DNA of 31,413 nt from a virus. A program made the position numbers and the translations under genes. The first letter of the stretch is position 1; each line of letters begins with the position of its first letter. The stretch covers positions 1 to 31,413 of IMG/VR virus record IMGVR_UViG_3300030333_004878; one strand, 5' to 3'. Below the pieces are notes generated by a model. That model ran no database searches. It was not told the DNA's origin and saw only the letters and a program-made list of their open reading frames with translations. Positions 21,195-31,413 of the stretch are shown here, piece after piece.

Positions 21195-24100
21195 TTTCTT
21201 CTTCTTTCTTACGTTTTCTCATATTTGCACCTAGTTTATGTACAGGTATTCCAAACATAAATTCAGGAAACATTTCAGGAGCTTGCATCGTCATATATAA
21301 ACTTCTAGCTAACCTACCCCCAGGATACATTGTATGAATGTAATAGCTAGTAAACTTGTCCCAATCTCCATTTATTAATCCAGTTATTACTGGCAAATAA
21401 TATCTGTGTACTGGGGCAGTTACTGTTTGTAATGGTGCTAATGCTGGGTGAGGATAGCTACTAAAAAAAGCACGTTCTCTTTCTTCTGGGTCTCCAAATA
21501 GCCATTCTGCTGTTGATTGCATCCAAGACATAGGGGGCGGTAGAGTGCTGTCAAATATCGATGCAACAAAGATACTTGCTAAGGATGCCACCATTAAATC
21601 TTGTGCCATAAAACGTTTTAATCTATCTACTGACTGCTTATCTGTCATTCCGTATTTTTTAGCAGTTCTATAAATATGCCTTCTAAATCTAACTGAATTC
21701 CATGCGAATGGTTGGAATCTAGTTAGTACTTTACCCATAGCTGAACGAGCTATTGCTGGTCTATTTACATTGTGATATAAAAATTGAGTTGCTTCAACGC
21801 CTTTTAATGCCTGTCTAATTAAATAAGGATTATTAAATGCCATATCAGGTACTAACTGACTGTAGGTCTCTCTAGCATGAAGATAATGAGCCATAAAAGC
21901 ATCTGCTCTTAACTTAGCTTCAGATACTCTCATAAACCAACCACCAGATGCTACGATAGAATCCCAAACTCTATGTTTCTGAGCTATTTCTTTCCATTTA
22001 GTTTGAGTCATTTCTTTTGTAAATAATTTTTTTTGAACTTCATTTATAAATGGTCTCATTCTTGTAACAGATAAGCTTTTATCCATTGATGCTTCTGTTA
22101 CATAAAACGATTCCAAAGCCCCGACTTCACTAATCCATCTTCTTATTGTATTTTTATCTGTTATTGGAGTACCGTCTTTTAATTTAGCATCTTTAAATAC
22201 ATGTGTTAATAGCCATTTTGTATCATTGGCTTTAATAAAGTTTCTTAAACCTGCGTTAGATATTGTATTTTGAGAACCTCCAAATATATTACCAAGTGCT
22301 GTTTTAGGATGTGCGAGTAAAGATAAAAGAGACATTTTTGCTTCAAAATTACCAGTATTTACTAATATTTCATGCAATCTTCGCTCTCTTGCTTTTTGAG
22401 TTCTTGGCAATTCGCCATAAAAAGGAAGTTTTGGCTTCTCTATTGTCCCAAATCCTTTGAGTTTTCCCGTTAAACGACCTAACCCCTGTGATTTTATATC
22501 CAACCAATCGATAATAGCTTGGTCAGAAATAGCATATTTAATACCTTTTACCTTATTGTTTTTCTTAAACTGTGTATCACGAAGTAATCTTTCTTTGTAA
22601 TTCATTATTATTTCGCTTACATCTTTTCTGTCTTTATTCTCACTAATATATTTTTCCATTCGTTTCCGCTGGTAACTACTTAACCCAATATAATCCATTG
22701 GCAATATTGCGCTATGTCCCATTTGCTCTTTAATAAAAAGTCTCATTTCGGTAGCCCAAGGTTTTTTAGCATCTGCATCCATTGGATTTAATAATTCATA
22801 TTTTCTAATAGTATCTCTACCAGCCATAGATAAAATATTTTTAAAGAAAGAACTAGTCCATTGTTCAGCGTATGCTTTTAAAACATCAGGAGAATAACTA
22901 AAATAAGGCATTGGTATTTCTCCTCTGACTCCTCCTGAGCCTGGTCTACTTGCAAATCCTCCCTCAACCCAATCTTTTTTCTTGTCTCTATACTGAGCAT
23001 TTAAAAACTCAACTCCCCATTCACCACGAGAATTGTCTTTTAATGATTGCCCAGTCATTATTTCAAAGTCCTGTTCTTGCTTTGCCATAATTTCATCAAT
23101 AACTTGTTTTTTAGTCATTCTCCATTTTTCTGGAACCAATCCTAAAACTGCTTTTATTTGAAATTCGGTTGGTTTATATCTTTTTTTAATTTCAGAAGGG
23201 GCATTTCTAAGCTTTCCTGAGCTGGTTAATAGTGTAAAAAAATCTTCTAATTGCGACTGCAATCTTAATTGCTCATTTTTTATCCAAGGCATAAGCTTGT
23301 CTTTATTGTGCATCATTTGAGGAAAATACCCTTCTCTTACTTGACCAATGCCAATAAAGGCAGTCTCATTTGGTATATTTTCCTGTGTTTTTTTATCAAA
23401 CACTTCTGTTTTTCTATAATTGTTTCTGTATTCTGATGCAACTAGACTATTTGATTTAATTTTATTAAAAGTAATAATCTCTTCTAGGGCGATTTCATAC
23501 TGTACCCTATTTAATAATTCAACACTTAATGGGCTATTTCTATTTCCCATCATTTTAATAAATCCAGCTTCCCCTAATCCTGCTGATTTAATTACTTTAT
23601 TATGAAAATTTTCAATATCAAAGCGACCCCATTTGTCGTAACGTATTAAATCATGTATAATAAGACCATTTTTAGAGTACTCATGGTTATTATCAATTCT
23701 TTTCCAATCTATTTTTTCCCACACACCTTCTTTATTAAATAATCCAGCACCTACCCATGCTTCATACATTTCTTCTTTAAAAAAAGTATCTAATTGCTTT
23801 TGAATATCGCTTATTAATTCTTCTCCAGTTTTTCTTATCGTTTTTCCATCTCTTGTGATATTAAATATTTCTCCACTAAGGTTTTCTATATCTGCTTTAC
23901 TTTGAGCTAGTTCTTCTTGATAAAATTTTGCACGTTCTCCACTTATTTCTCTTTTTGCATTTCGTTGTTTTACAGCTATTTCCATTAATTTTTGGAATCT
24001 TTCTATCCCATTACTTAATGCCTCTACTTCTTGCTTAACGCCAATAGATTTAAATAAATGTTCTTGTAACTGATTTTTTACTGAATCTTCAAACCTTCTT

Positions 24101-27100
24101 ATAGCATTAGAAGACCTTTGTAAGTGAGACATAGCAGATAAAGGCACTTTAATACTAGCTTCTCCCATGCTACCATCAAGGTTCTTGACTGGAGCTTTTA
24201 TTGTATATATGTGATTCATATCATGGGTATTCATTCTTTCTCCCACTGCTTGAGGAAACTGCCAGTCATAAATCTTTTTATACCAAGCTCTGCCTTTAGG
24301 GTCTTTAATTGCTCCCTGCTCTATAAAATCTCTTAAATATCTATCAAAATTTCTTAAATCAGTAAAAGTAGCATTGCGAATGCTTGTAGTTCCTGTAAAG
24401 CCCTGCTCAATCTTCATTAATGTATATAAGTCATCTATTCTTGCAGTTGGCAATGATAAGGTTTTTAATGTCCTTTTAATACGTGGTATTACTTTTTGTT
24501 GAATATCTGCTGGTACTTTACTAGGGTCTACCTTTGGAGCTTCTACATCAAGCAATCTGTCTATTTTAAGCTGTTGTACTTCTGTAAATTCTGGTATGCT
24601 TTCTGGTTGATTTTTTTCAGCAACTACTTTGTCCCTAAAAAAGAACTCAGACCTAATTGTTTTTACTTCTTCTGGTGTTTTATTGTTTAAAACATCAAAT
24701 GTTTTAGCATACCCTTTTAAAAACTCGCTTTTAACGCCATCAGGTATTGCTTGCAATTCCCATGTAAACTTTGGAATTCCAGTATGTTCATAGTTCTTTG
24801 TTAAATTGTCTATATACTCCTGAATCATTTTCTTTTTAGAGTCTGTTTTAGCCTCAAGTAAATCCTGCTTTAAAGAACGCAACCTACTGCCCTTACTAAA
24901 AGTTTGTGGACTTAAACTGCCAAGTAAATGAGAAAAGAAATAATCGTGAGCAATACGAGGGTCTATTCCATATTCCTCTGACCTTTTTGTTATATCTTTC
25001 ATGTACTTTCTAATTAAAACATCAGCATTTCCTTGATTTTCATAAACATTAATATCTTTTTGTTTAAAACCTTTTCTAAATAAGGTTTTAATATGATGTG
25101 CGCCAACTGCTATATAATCCCTAAAAACAATCCAATCATTTTGAGATTTAACTAAAGGCCCATATTTTGTAAAAACGTCTAATTGCTCAGCAGGAATGCC
25201 CTGTATAGAATCAACTGCTTCTTGAATTTTCTTTCTCCACCTTGCTTGTATTTGTTTTTCTGTATCTGATAGCTTTTGCCCTTGAGTTAATTTCCAAGCA
25301 ACATTATTTATATCTTGATAAGGAACATTTTCTCCCTTTGTTTCTGTTCTTAATCCAGCATTACTCATTGCTGTTTTTAGCTTCTTACCAGTTTCTAACG
25401 CAGTAATTGCGCTGTAAATATCCCAAGTATCATTTAGTCTAAAATCCCTTTCTATGGTGGGATGGTGTTTACTAATTGGTTTTTCATGAAACCCTTTTAA
25501 ATCTGCTCTTTCATTAGTGTACATTTTATCAAAAGTATCTTGAACATCTTTAGGTAGCTTTTTTTGTAATCCCTCCCAAATAAAATCTGCATAATCTTGC
25601 TTCCCCAATCCACTATCTACAATCCTTTTTAGTTGTTTACCACTTGGAGTCCTATAGTCTGAATGTCTATTCATCATAATATTAAAAACTTTATCATACT
25701 GAATATTCCAATATTGTGGTTTAATTGTAAGATTTTTACGAACTGCAAATTCTCTTACTAAGGGGTCACGCCATATATTTGTAGCTAAAAGTTTTATTGA
25801 AGAGTCTAAGTTTCTAAAATTAAAATAGCCCAAAGGATTAATATTTATATTATTCTTACTCATATGGTTAGCAATAGTAAGAATTGAATTCATATAATTT
25901 GTTTCTATTTGAGTCGTCTGTAAGGTTTGTTGAACTTCTTGCGTTGAAAAAGGTCTATTTGAGTCATAATTAAACCCATAAAGCTTCTGATTCAAATCAT
26001 AGATTTGATTGTACTCAGGAGAATTCTTTAGCATCCAAAACTTAGGGCCATCTATGTTTTGACCTGCTTCTTCAGGTGTCCATTTCAAATTTTTAAAAGC
26101 ACTTTTCCAAAGTATTTCCTGCATTTGATTTGCATCTGCCATGCGATAATAGTTGGCACTATCTGCTGTTCTAGAAGATGCTTCTACACCAATTACATAA
26201 TACCCATTATCAGCATTTAATATAGTTTCACTAGTTTTACCAGTTAAGCGACCTAATAAATTTCCTTTTTTGCTTCTAACTTCTAAATTTAGATTGCCAC
26301 CTTTATTTGTAATTATATCAGCTAAAACTGTATTCATAAAAGATTTTGTATTTACAACTGTTCCCATCCCTTGCTTACCAGCATAAGAAGATTGCCCTGC
26401 TTTTCTTAAGGCGCCAGGAGACCACTGACTTAATGCATTTTTACTTACATAATCTGCTTCACTTATTCCGTATTTATTTTTCTTTGTACCTAATTCACTG
26501 CCAAATATTTTATCAAATCTCTTATCTTTATTATCAAATAATACTTGAACTCCTTTTTTAGTTCTTTCTAATAAGTTATCGTTTTTAACTAAATCACGCA
26601 TATACTCTTTTGGCAATCCTTGATAAAAGAAAACTTTATCGCCATCAACATCTGCACCATCAATATAAAAATGGTCTCTAGCACGCATATAAACGCCATA
26701 ATCAGAAACATTAACGTCATTACCTACAAACCCATCAAATAACAAAGCCCTTGTTCCACTTATAGCACTTGCAGGAACTCTCATTACTGCCAACATTAAT
26801 TGAGTCCTCATTCTAGCAATTGTTTCTTTAGGTTTTTTAGTATTTACGGCATCTAAAAACTCATCATATGCTTTTTCAAGTGTAGTTGTTTTTCCATCAA
26901 GCCATTTAATTTTTTTATCTTTATGGCTATACCCTAATTTCACATGACCAACTTTTTGAGAAATTATTTTTGCTCCATCCCAAAAATCATATTTTGCATT
27001 CGCCTTTAAACCGCCCGTAATCATCTCCATTATTGGGTCGACACCTGCTACCCAACCACTGCCACTAAACTCCCATTTAGGTTGTGTAAAGCGCTGTAAA

Positions 27101-30100
27101 CGGTATGTATGTATAGCACGCTGATAAAGTTTGCTATTTACAACAGATGCAATTGGATTATAGTCTGTTGCTTTATACCAAGTTTCAAAACTATTGGCAT
27201 ATTCTTTTAATTCTTGCAATCTTTCATGTGCTTCAGGCATTTCTTCTTCAAGTTGCATCTTTCTAATTTTTTTAAATACTTCTAAGTTTAATTCTTTATG
27301 TAAGGGATGAGTCACATCATTAATAATTTCAATAAAATCTTTGTCACTTATTTTAGAAATATCAAACCCTTTTGGATTCGCAAGTTTAGGATTATCCTTT
27401 AAGGCTTTTAAATAAGCGTTATTTTCAGGCGTTCCTCTTAATGGAAACTCTAGAACATCGTTCATAAAGTTATCAAATCCTTTTTCGCTCATTGTAATCT
27501 TATCAAAAAAGGTATGCATCTGTTTTTTAATTGTTGTTGCTTGAGCAGAATGACTGTCCCCATAAACGCCATAATTAATACGAAAGTCTTTAACTGGCAT
27601 TTTAAATGATGGCCCTTGATTATCCATCACTTTAAATGTTTCCTTTCCAGTAGCTTGACCTTTGTATATCTTTGCTCCTTTAGGAATATGTTTTGACGCA
27701 CTTGTTACAACAATCATTGAATTTGGATTTTTTAAAAAATTGTCATACCCCTTTCTAGAAGGATGAACCCCACCTTTTAATAAAAATAACTGACCATTTA
27801 CTTCAACAGCAACAGACGGTTTCATATGAGATGTGCGTTCTTCTAAATGGTTGCTTTTTAAAAATTGTTTATAAAGCTCTGAATGCATTACTACCCAACC
27901 ATCTATTTTACTTTCCCAGGCTTTTTCTACTATATTGCCATTAGCATCTATAACATTATATGTTTCTGGCTTTTTACCCCTAACTAATCTATTTGTAGCT
28001 TTTTTTAATCCATCAATTAACCCCTTAGAATCATCTATTAAGTAAATTTCTATTTCATCAGTATTTTTTGTTATCTTAGAAAAATCTTTTGGATTTACTT
28101 CAAAAAAGGCTTTTGATGCAAACAGGGCTTCTCTTTTTACCCTAGCTACAGCATCTTTAAAATTATAATTTTTTTCGTATAAGTAATTTGATTTAAATGA
28201 TTCTGCATATACCCTATCTAAAAATGCAATATCAGAATTGTCTATAACAGCACCTGTTTCAATTTCAGATGCGATTCCTTCTTTTTTTACTTTTTTATCA
28301 AAACTAAATGCTTTTTCAAATAACTTTTGAGATAATTTCCCCAACGCCTTGCTGGAATGACCAGCAATATTTATTACACCTGGGTTTTTACTTACAAAAT
28401 CTCTTATAGCTTTAATATTTTTTTGTGAAAGACTTGCATCGTTTAAAACAAGCAAAGGCTTGTGGCCATCATAAACGCCTTCTTTAGAATTTCCTTTTTG
28501 CCACTTACCTGTTTGAGCATATCCAATTGTTTTGTCTGTACCAGCAGATGATTTTGTTCGTATTGCAATAGTTGCATCAGCATCATCTACATTTTTCATT
28601 GTTCTTTTTGGATAAATAGAAGGGTCAGCTTCACCTTCAACAACTTTATATCTATCAGCCAAGGCTTTTCTATTAGATTCGCCACTAACTTCTTTAGTTA
28701 TATTCTTAGGGGGAGCAGTACCACCAGTTTCAATACCTAGTTTTTCTCCAGCCCTAAGCCCAGCCATATCAACACCAGATTGCATTCCAGAAATAATCTT
28801 TTTTACAGGAATTTCACCTGTATCTTCTATAGTTTCTGATTTTTTTGAACGATTAATTCCCATTGTTTGATACCAAACATCTCTATCTGTTCTGTAATAA
28901 GCTTCTAGCATTTTTTTATCAACACCAGCTGTGTTCTTAATTATTTCTCCAAATATTTGAGATAATTTTGTTTTTGATATATCAGGATGGAATGGGTATA
29001 TACGTTCTACTCCATTGTCTTTTTTAGGTATTTTTAAATAGAACTTACCACGTTTAGTTAAATCCCCTTTTTGATTCCACAAGTGTTTTTGAATTTGTAT
29101 CCAATCAAGTGGTTTGATTTCTGATTCCATAACACCTGTATCAAAATTTAATTTCTTATCATACGGCTTAAATACTTTCCAGTTTCCATAATTATCTTTT
29201 GATGAAAGTTCGCCAAATTCAAATACTCGAATTTCTTCAGACCAAAGAGGTTCATTTTTTTTGTTTTTTCTATTCTGCATAATTACTTCATCAGCAGGCT
29301 TTGGTTGTCTAGATGCGATAATTTTATTTAATATGTTTTTATACCAAACATTTTCAACTTGATTTTTTTCAACATTAAATGTTACGATAGGTCGTATTTC
29401 TTCTTGTTTTATTCTATTAAATAATTGACCAAGACCACGTTCCATTTCTTTATCTATAACTAATCCTTTGTATTTCTTAGTCAGGGTATCCATATATTCT
29501 TTTAAGACCTTGGTTACATTATCAGATGCTTTTATTTCTTTTTTATTAAATAAGGTAATAGCATCTGATATTACATCTTCTGGCTTATATGGTAATTCAA
29601 CAAGTTTGTCTTGAAGTTTATCTACAAAGCGCTTAATCATTGGCTCTGAGCTAACTTCTGGCTGTCCTTGACTTAAAGCATTTTCAGCTTTAATAATATC
29701 GCTCAGCGTTGTTTTTACTTCTTCAAATGGTTTGCTTTCAAAATGCTCATTTATTACTCTATCTAACGAAGTAATATCTCCATCTTTAATTACTTCTTTT
29801 AATTCTTTATCTGTCAATCTGTTTGCAATTTTTACTATTTCTGGCGTGGCTTTATCAGGGTTAACAATACCTTCATATACTTTTCCAACTATTCTATCCC
29901 TCATTTGCATTTCAGCTACTTTAGATGGAGTTAAATCAGCAACTTCCCCCTTAGCTTCTGCTTTTTCATATTTATCTAAATCTTCTACTTTTTTATTCAG
30001 CTCGCTTGCTTTTCGTTTGTAACTAAGCTTTAAATCTGATTCCATAGCGTCTCTTAATACAGCACTTGCCATAGAAAGAGTATTATCATACATATCGCCC

Positions 30101-31281
30101 AAATGGTGAAAATGAGCATCTTTAACAATTTGTTGAGCTTCAGGTGCTAACTTTTGAAACTCTGGGTTTTTTAACATTCCTCTTACATCTTCAAAGGTAT
30201 ATTTAGGAGTGCCATCTTCATTTTTAGTAGAATTAAATTTATTAAAATAATCATTAGCTTCTTTAGCAACAGCTCCTTGCGCTTGAAACCCAAAAAAGCC
30301 TCCTAGTAAATATTCATATATTTGTGTGGCAGTAGGAGCGCCTTGCATTGTAGCCATTCCCCCTTGAAATGCACTACCAGCAACCATACTGGCTAATCTT
30401 TCTTTATTTCCTTTAGCAAATTCCTTACTGTACTCCCACAATCCTTTCATTCCAGCACCTGCAACTTTTACATTAGGGTGCTGTATCATCTTACCCATTG
30501 TGACAAAGTTTCCTAATCCCCCAAAAGCACCACCAGCTATTCCTCCAAAAATAAGATTGTTCATCTCATTATTTTCGCCATCAAATAATCCACTTAATAC
30601 ACTAGCAACTCCTAAATGACTAGATTGAAAAGCAATATCAAGTGCCTTACCTGCGCCTGTACTTTTATTAATATGTTTTGCTACTTCAAATCCATGTTCG
30701 GCAAGGTTTCTTTTTACCCAGTCTTCTAAAGCATCTGCGCCTAACAATGGAACTGATTTAATGGGGACTTCTACTTTTCCAGCAATACTTACTTTAGAGC
30801 CTTTTCTTAAAACTTCTCCACCGCCCTTTAATACCTCACCAGTGTACCCTAAAGCTCGCCTAGCTTGATTCCATCCTCTTTTTGCAACACCAGCACTTCC
30901 AGCTCTTGTAGCAACTTGCGTAGCAGATAAACCAAGCCTAGCAAATCCAGAGCCACCTAATGTTAATACACTACCAGCTAATGGCAATGCAAACCCTAAT
31001 AAATGCCCCATGCTATGGGCAATAGCTTGAGCTTCGTCTTCTGGTTCTTCAGACCATCCACCCATTGAAAATGGCCCAAGTACACCCTCTGTAAATCCAG
31101 ATGTAAATTGAGAAAGCATGCCACTTGATTTTTGGGCACGCTTAGCACCTTCGATAGAATTATCGAAAGGAATGCCATATATATCAGCGTATTCTTTGAT
31201 TTCAGCTACATCGCTGTCATCATATAGATGAGGATTTAGGTTATAGCCAGTAATCCTGCTTTGTATTTCAAAGGGACTCAC
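21172..31281 (-). CDS. Giant virion protein with single-chain two-barrel RNA polymerase core and SLOG domain
   Basis: 3,369 residues, GTG start at 31281 six bases after the upstream stop. Residues 91-120 and about 245-265 are glycine-rich hydrophobic segments, as in injected virion proteins. Residues about 827-990 contain GMQSGVDMAGLRAGEKLGI and a GGTAPP turn, like YpsA/SLOG nucleotide-binding domains. Residues about 1120-1260 have DG (1127-1128), Lys1154 and Lys1169 (MKPSV, LLKGG), matching the beta-type barrel; R-V-P at 1501-1503 leads to GADVDGD (1542-1548), with Asp1544, 1546 and 1548 as the metal triad of the beta'-type barrel. This order is that of YonO and crAss-like gp14 polymerases. 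Residues about 2985-3010 (LAHPKTALGNIFGGSQNT) and a membrane helix near 3230 resemble C-terminal regions of large polyvalent phage proteins. The role is inferred: injection and early transcription. Confidence 0.8.
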   Translation of the reverse strand: MSPFEIQSRITGYNLNPHLYDDSDVAEIKEYADIYGIPFDNSIEGAKRAQKSSGMLSQFTSGFTEGVLGPFSMGGWSEEPEDEAQAIAHSMGHLLGFALPLAGSVLTLGGSGFARLGLSATQVATRAGSAGVAKRGWNQARRALGYTGEVLKGGGEVLRKGSKVSIAGKVEVPIKSVPLLGADALEDWVKRNLAEHGFEVAKHINKSTGAGKALDIAFQSSHLGVASVLSGLFDGENNEMNNLIFGGIAGGAFGGLGNFVTMGKMIQHPNVKVAGAGMKGLWEYSKEFAKGNKERLASMVAGSAFQGGMATMQGAPTATQIYEYLLGGFFGFQAQGAVAKEANDYFNKFNSTKNEDGTPKYTFEDVRGMLKNPEFQKLAPEAQQIVKDAHFHHLGDMYDNTLSMASAVLRDAMESDLKLSYKRKASELNKKVEDLDKYEKAEAKGEVADLTPSKVAEMQMRDRIVGKVYEGIVNPDKATPEIVKIANRLTDKELKEVIKDGDITSLDRVINEHFESKPFEEVKTTLSDIIKAENALSQGQPEVSSEPMIKRFVDKLQDKLVELPYKPEDVISDAITLFNKKEIKASDNVTKVLKEYMDTLTKKYKGLVIDKEMERGLGQLFNRIKQEEIRPIVTFNVEKNQVENVWYKNILNKIIASRQPKPADEVIMQNRKNKKNEPLWSEEIRVFEFGELSSKDNYGNWKVFKPYDKKLNFDTGVMESEIKPLDWIQIQKHLWNQKGDLTKRGKFYLKIPKKDNGVERIYPFHPDISKTKLSQIFGEIIKNTAGVDKKMLEAYYRTDRDVWYQTMGINRSKKSETIEDTGEIPVKKIISGMQSGVDMAGLRAGEKLGIETGGTAPPKNITKEVSGESNRKALADRYKVVEGEADPSIYPKRTMKNVDDADATIAIRTKSSAGTDKTIGYAQTGKWQKGNSKEGVYDGHKPLLVLNDASLSQKNIKAIRDFVSKNPGVINIAGHSSKALGKLSQKLFEKAFSFDKKVKKEGIASEIETGAVIDNSDIAFLDRVYAESFKSNYLYEKNYNFKDAVARVKREALFASKAFFEVNPKDFSKITKNTDEIEIYLIDDSKGLIDGLKKATNRLVRGKKPETYNVIDANGNIVEKAWESKIDGWVVMHSELYKQFLKSNHLEERTSHMKPSVAVEVNGQLFLLKGGVHPSRKGYDNFLKNPNSMIVVTSASKHIPKGAKIYKGQATGKETFKVMDNQGPSFKMPVKDFRINYGVYGDSHSAQATTIKKQMHTFFDKITMSEKGFDNFMNDVLEFPLRGTPENNAYLKALKDNPKLANPKGFDISKISDKDFIEIINDVTHPLHKELNLEVFKKIRKMQLEEEMPEAHERLQELKEYANSFETWYKATDYNPIASVVNSKLYQRAIHTYRLQRFTQPKWEFSGSGWVAGVDPIMEMITGGLKANAKYDFWDGAKIISQKVGHVKLGYSHKDKKIKWLDGKTTTLEKAYDEFLDAVNTKKPKETIARMRTQLMLAVMRVPASAISGTRALLFDGFVGNDVNVSDYGVYMRARDHFYIDGADVDGDKVFFYQGLPKEYMRDLVKNDNLLERTKKGVQVLFDNKDKRFDKIFGSELGTKKNKYGISEADYVSKNALSQWSPGALRKAGQSSYAGKQGMGTVVNTKSFMNTVLADIITNKGGNLNLEVRSKKGNLLGRLTGKTSETILNADNGYYVIGVEASSRTADSANYYRMADANQMQEILWKSAFKNLKWTPEEAGQNIDGPKFWMLKNSPEYNQIYDLNQKLYGFNYDSNRPFSTQEVQQTLQTTQIETNYMNSILTIANHMSKNNININPLGYFNFRNLDSSIKLLATNIWRDPLVREFAVRKNLTIKPQYWNIQYDKVFNIMMNRHSDYRTPSGKQLKRIVDSGLGKQDYADFIWEGLQKKLPKDVQDTFDKMYTNERADLKGFHEKPISKHHPTIERDFRLNDTWDIYSAITALETGKKLKTAMSNAGLRTETKGENVPYQDINNVAWKLTQGQKLSDTEKQIQARWRKKIQEAVDSIQGIPAEQLDVFTKYGPLVKSQNDWIVFRDYIAVGAHHIKTLFRKGFKQKDINVYENQGNADVLIRKYMKDITKRSEEYGIDPRIAHDYFFSHLLGSLSPQTFSKGSRLRSLKQDLLEAKTDSKKKMIQEYIDNLTKNYEHTGIPKFTWELQAIPDGVKSEFLKGYAKTFDVLNNKTPEEVKTIRSEFFFRDKVVAEKNQPESIPEFTEVQQLKIDRLLDVEAPKVDPSKVPADIQQKVIPRIKRTLKTLSLPTARIDDLYTLMKIEQGFTGTTSIRNATFTDLRNFDRYLRDFIEQGAIKDPKGRAWYKKIYDWQFPQAVGERMNTHDMNHIYTIKAPVKNLDGSMGEASIKVPLSAMSHLQRSSNAIRRFEDSVKNQLQEHLFKSIGVKQEVEALSNGIERFQKLMEIAVKQRNAKREISGERAKFYQEELAQSKADIENLSGEIFNITRDGKTIRKTGEELISDIQKQLDTFFKEEMYEAWVGAGLFNKEGVWEKIDWKRIDNNHEYSKNGLIIHDLIRYDKWGRFDIENFHNKVIKSAGLGEAGFIKMMGNRNSPLSVELLNRVQYEIALEEIITFNKIKSNSLVASEYRNNYRKTEVFDKKTQENIPNETAFIGIGQVREGYFPQMMHNKDKLMPWIKNEQLRLQSQLEDFFTLLTSSGKLRNAPSEIKKRYKPTEFQIKAVLGLVPEKWRMTKKQVIDEIMAKQEQDFEIMTGQSLKDNSRGEWGVEFLNAQYRDKKKDWVEGGFASRPGSGGVRGEIPMPYFSYSPDVLKAYAEQWTSSFFKNILSMAGRDTIRKYELLNPMDADAKKPWATEMRLFIKEQMGHSAILPMDYIGLSSYQRKRMEKYISENKDRKDVSEIIMNYKERLLRDTQFKKNNKVKGIKYAISDQAIIDWLDIKSQGLGRLTGKLKGFGTIEKPKLPFYGELPRTQKARERRLHEILVNTGNFEAKMSLLSLLAHPKTALGNIFGGSQNTISNAGLRNFIKANDTKWLLTHVFKDAKLKDGTPITDKNTIRRWISEVGALESFYVTEASMDKSLSVTRMRPFINEVQKKLFTKEMTQTKWKEIAQKHRVWDSIVASGGWFMRVSEAKLRADAFMAHYLHARETYSQLVPDMAFNNPYLIRQALKGVEATQFLYHNVNRPAIARSAMGKVLTRFQPFAWNSVRFRRHIYRTAKKYGMTDKQSVDRLKRFMAQDLMVASLASIFVASIFDSTLPPPMSWMQSTAEWLFGDPEERERAFFSSYPHPALAPLQTVTAPVHRYYLPVITGLINGDWDKFTSYYIHTMYPGGRLARSLYMTMQAPEMFPEFMFGIPVHKLGANMRKRKKEEENATQQST

Positions 31282-31287
31282 TATAGG

Positions 31288-31413
31288 TTAATAACCTTTT
31301 TGAATCCATCTTTTATTTTTCCATTCTTCCTGTGGAATTCCAAGTTGCATTAGCATAGTTTGTACTTCGTCATAAATAGCTCGAGCTTGAACTGCTTCTG
31401 TATTGTCAATTCC
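31288..31413 (-). CDS. C-terminal end of a further leftward gene (cut by window edge)
   Basis: An open frame enters from the right edge and stops at 31288, six bases before the giant gene start. The 41 visible residues (AVQARAIYDEVQTMLMQLGI, then PQEEWKNKRWIQKGY) are one amphipathic helix and a basic tail. The family cannot be told from this part. It is likely another virion gene of the same transcript. Confidence 0.6.
   Translation of the reverse strand, partial: GIDNTEAVQARAIYDEVQTMLMQLGIPQEEWKNKRWIQKGY

Noticed and set aside
29732-30022. Rightward 96-codon frame inside the giant gene
   Set aside because: It is an antisense shadow of a continuous, conserved-looking reading frame with no ribosome site.
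1-31413. CRISPR array, insertion sequence or integrase/attachment site
   Set aside because: No regularly spaced repeats, transposase-like protein or recombinase was found; the repeats seen are single pairs.

Overview
The window is a 31.4 kb, AT-rich, contiguous piece of a tailed double-stranded DNA phage. No integrase, ribosomal RNA or bacterial housekeeping gene is visible. The portal is about 735 residues (P22/N4-like size class) and one virion-type protein has 3,369 residues, which fits a short-tailed (podovirus-like) particle that injects a very large protein. The host cannot be named from the sequence.

Layout. (1) Positions 1-6671, leftward: major capsid protein (cut by the window edge), scaffold-like protein, portal, large terminase, a 55-residue protein, small terminase and two small early-proximal proteins. 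(2) Positions 6672-6938: a divergent control region with dyad operator-like sites, a promoter candidate, a terminator-like hairpin and a long leader fold. (3) Positions 6939-7493: two small rightward genes. (4) Positions 7494-8640: about 1.1 kb without protein genes, full of long-range inverted repeats, with a tRNA-like gene (anticodon CAT) embedded in it. I read this as one large ornate non-coding RNA of the GOLLD/ROOL type. (5) Positions 8671-19871, rightward: tightly packed small genes and the DNA replication/recombination set: MazG-like protein, a histone-fold candidate, DUF932, a DUF1071/Sak3-type annealing protein, an SSB candidate, an archaeo-eukaryotic-type primase fused to a RecA-fold helicase, and a Holliday-junction-resolvase-like nuclease. 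Several intergenic gaps here hold strong stem-closed RNA folds. (6) Positions 19908-31413, leftward: a 428-residue protein, the 3,369-residue giant protein, and the end of one more gene.

How it fits together. The outer leftward blocks build and fill the capsid; the central rightward block copies and recombines the genome. The giant protein carries, in the right order, signatures of a single-chain two-barrel RNA polymerase (YonO/crAss gp14 type): a DG motif, two spaced lysines, and a GADVDGD catalytic loop. It also carries a YpsA-like SLOG domain and hydrophobic segments at both ends. The most economical reading is a virion-packaged RNA polymerase that enters the cell with the DNA and transcribes the early region, as N4 and crAss-like phages do with different enzymes. 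The giant polymerase, the large RNA with its embedded initiator-like tRNA, and the 67-residue histone-fold candidate are the three most interesting items.
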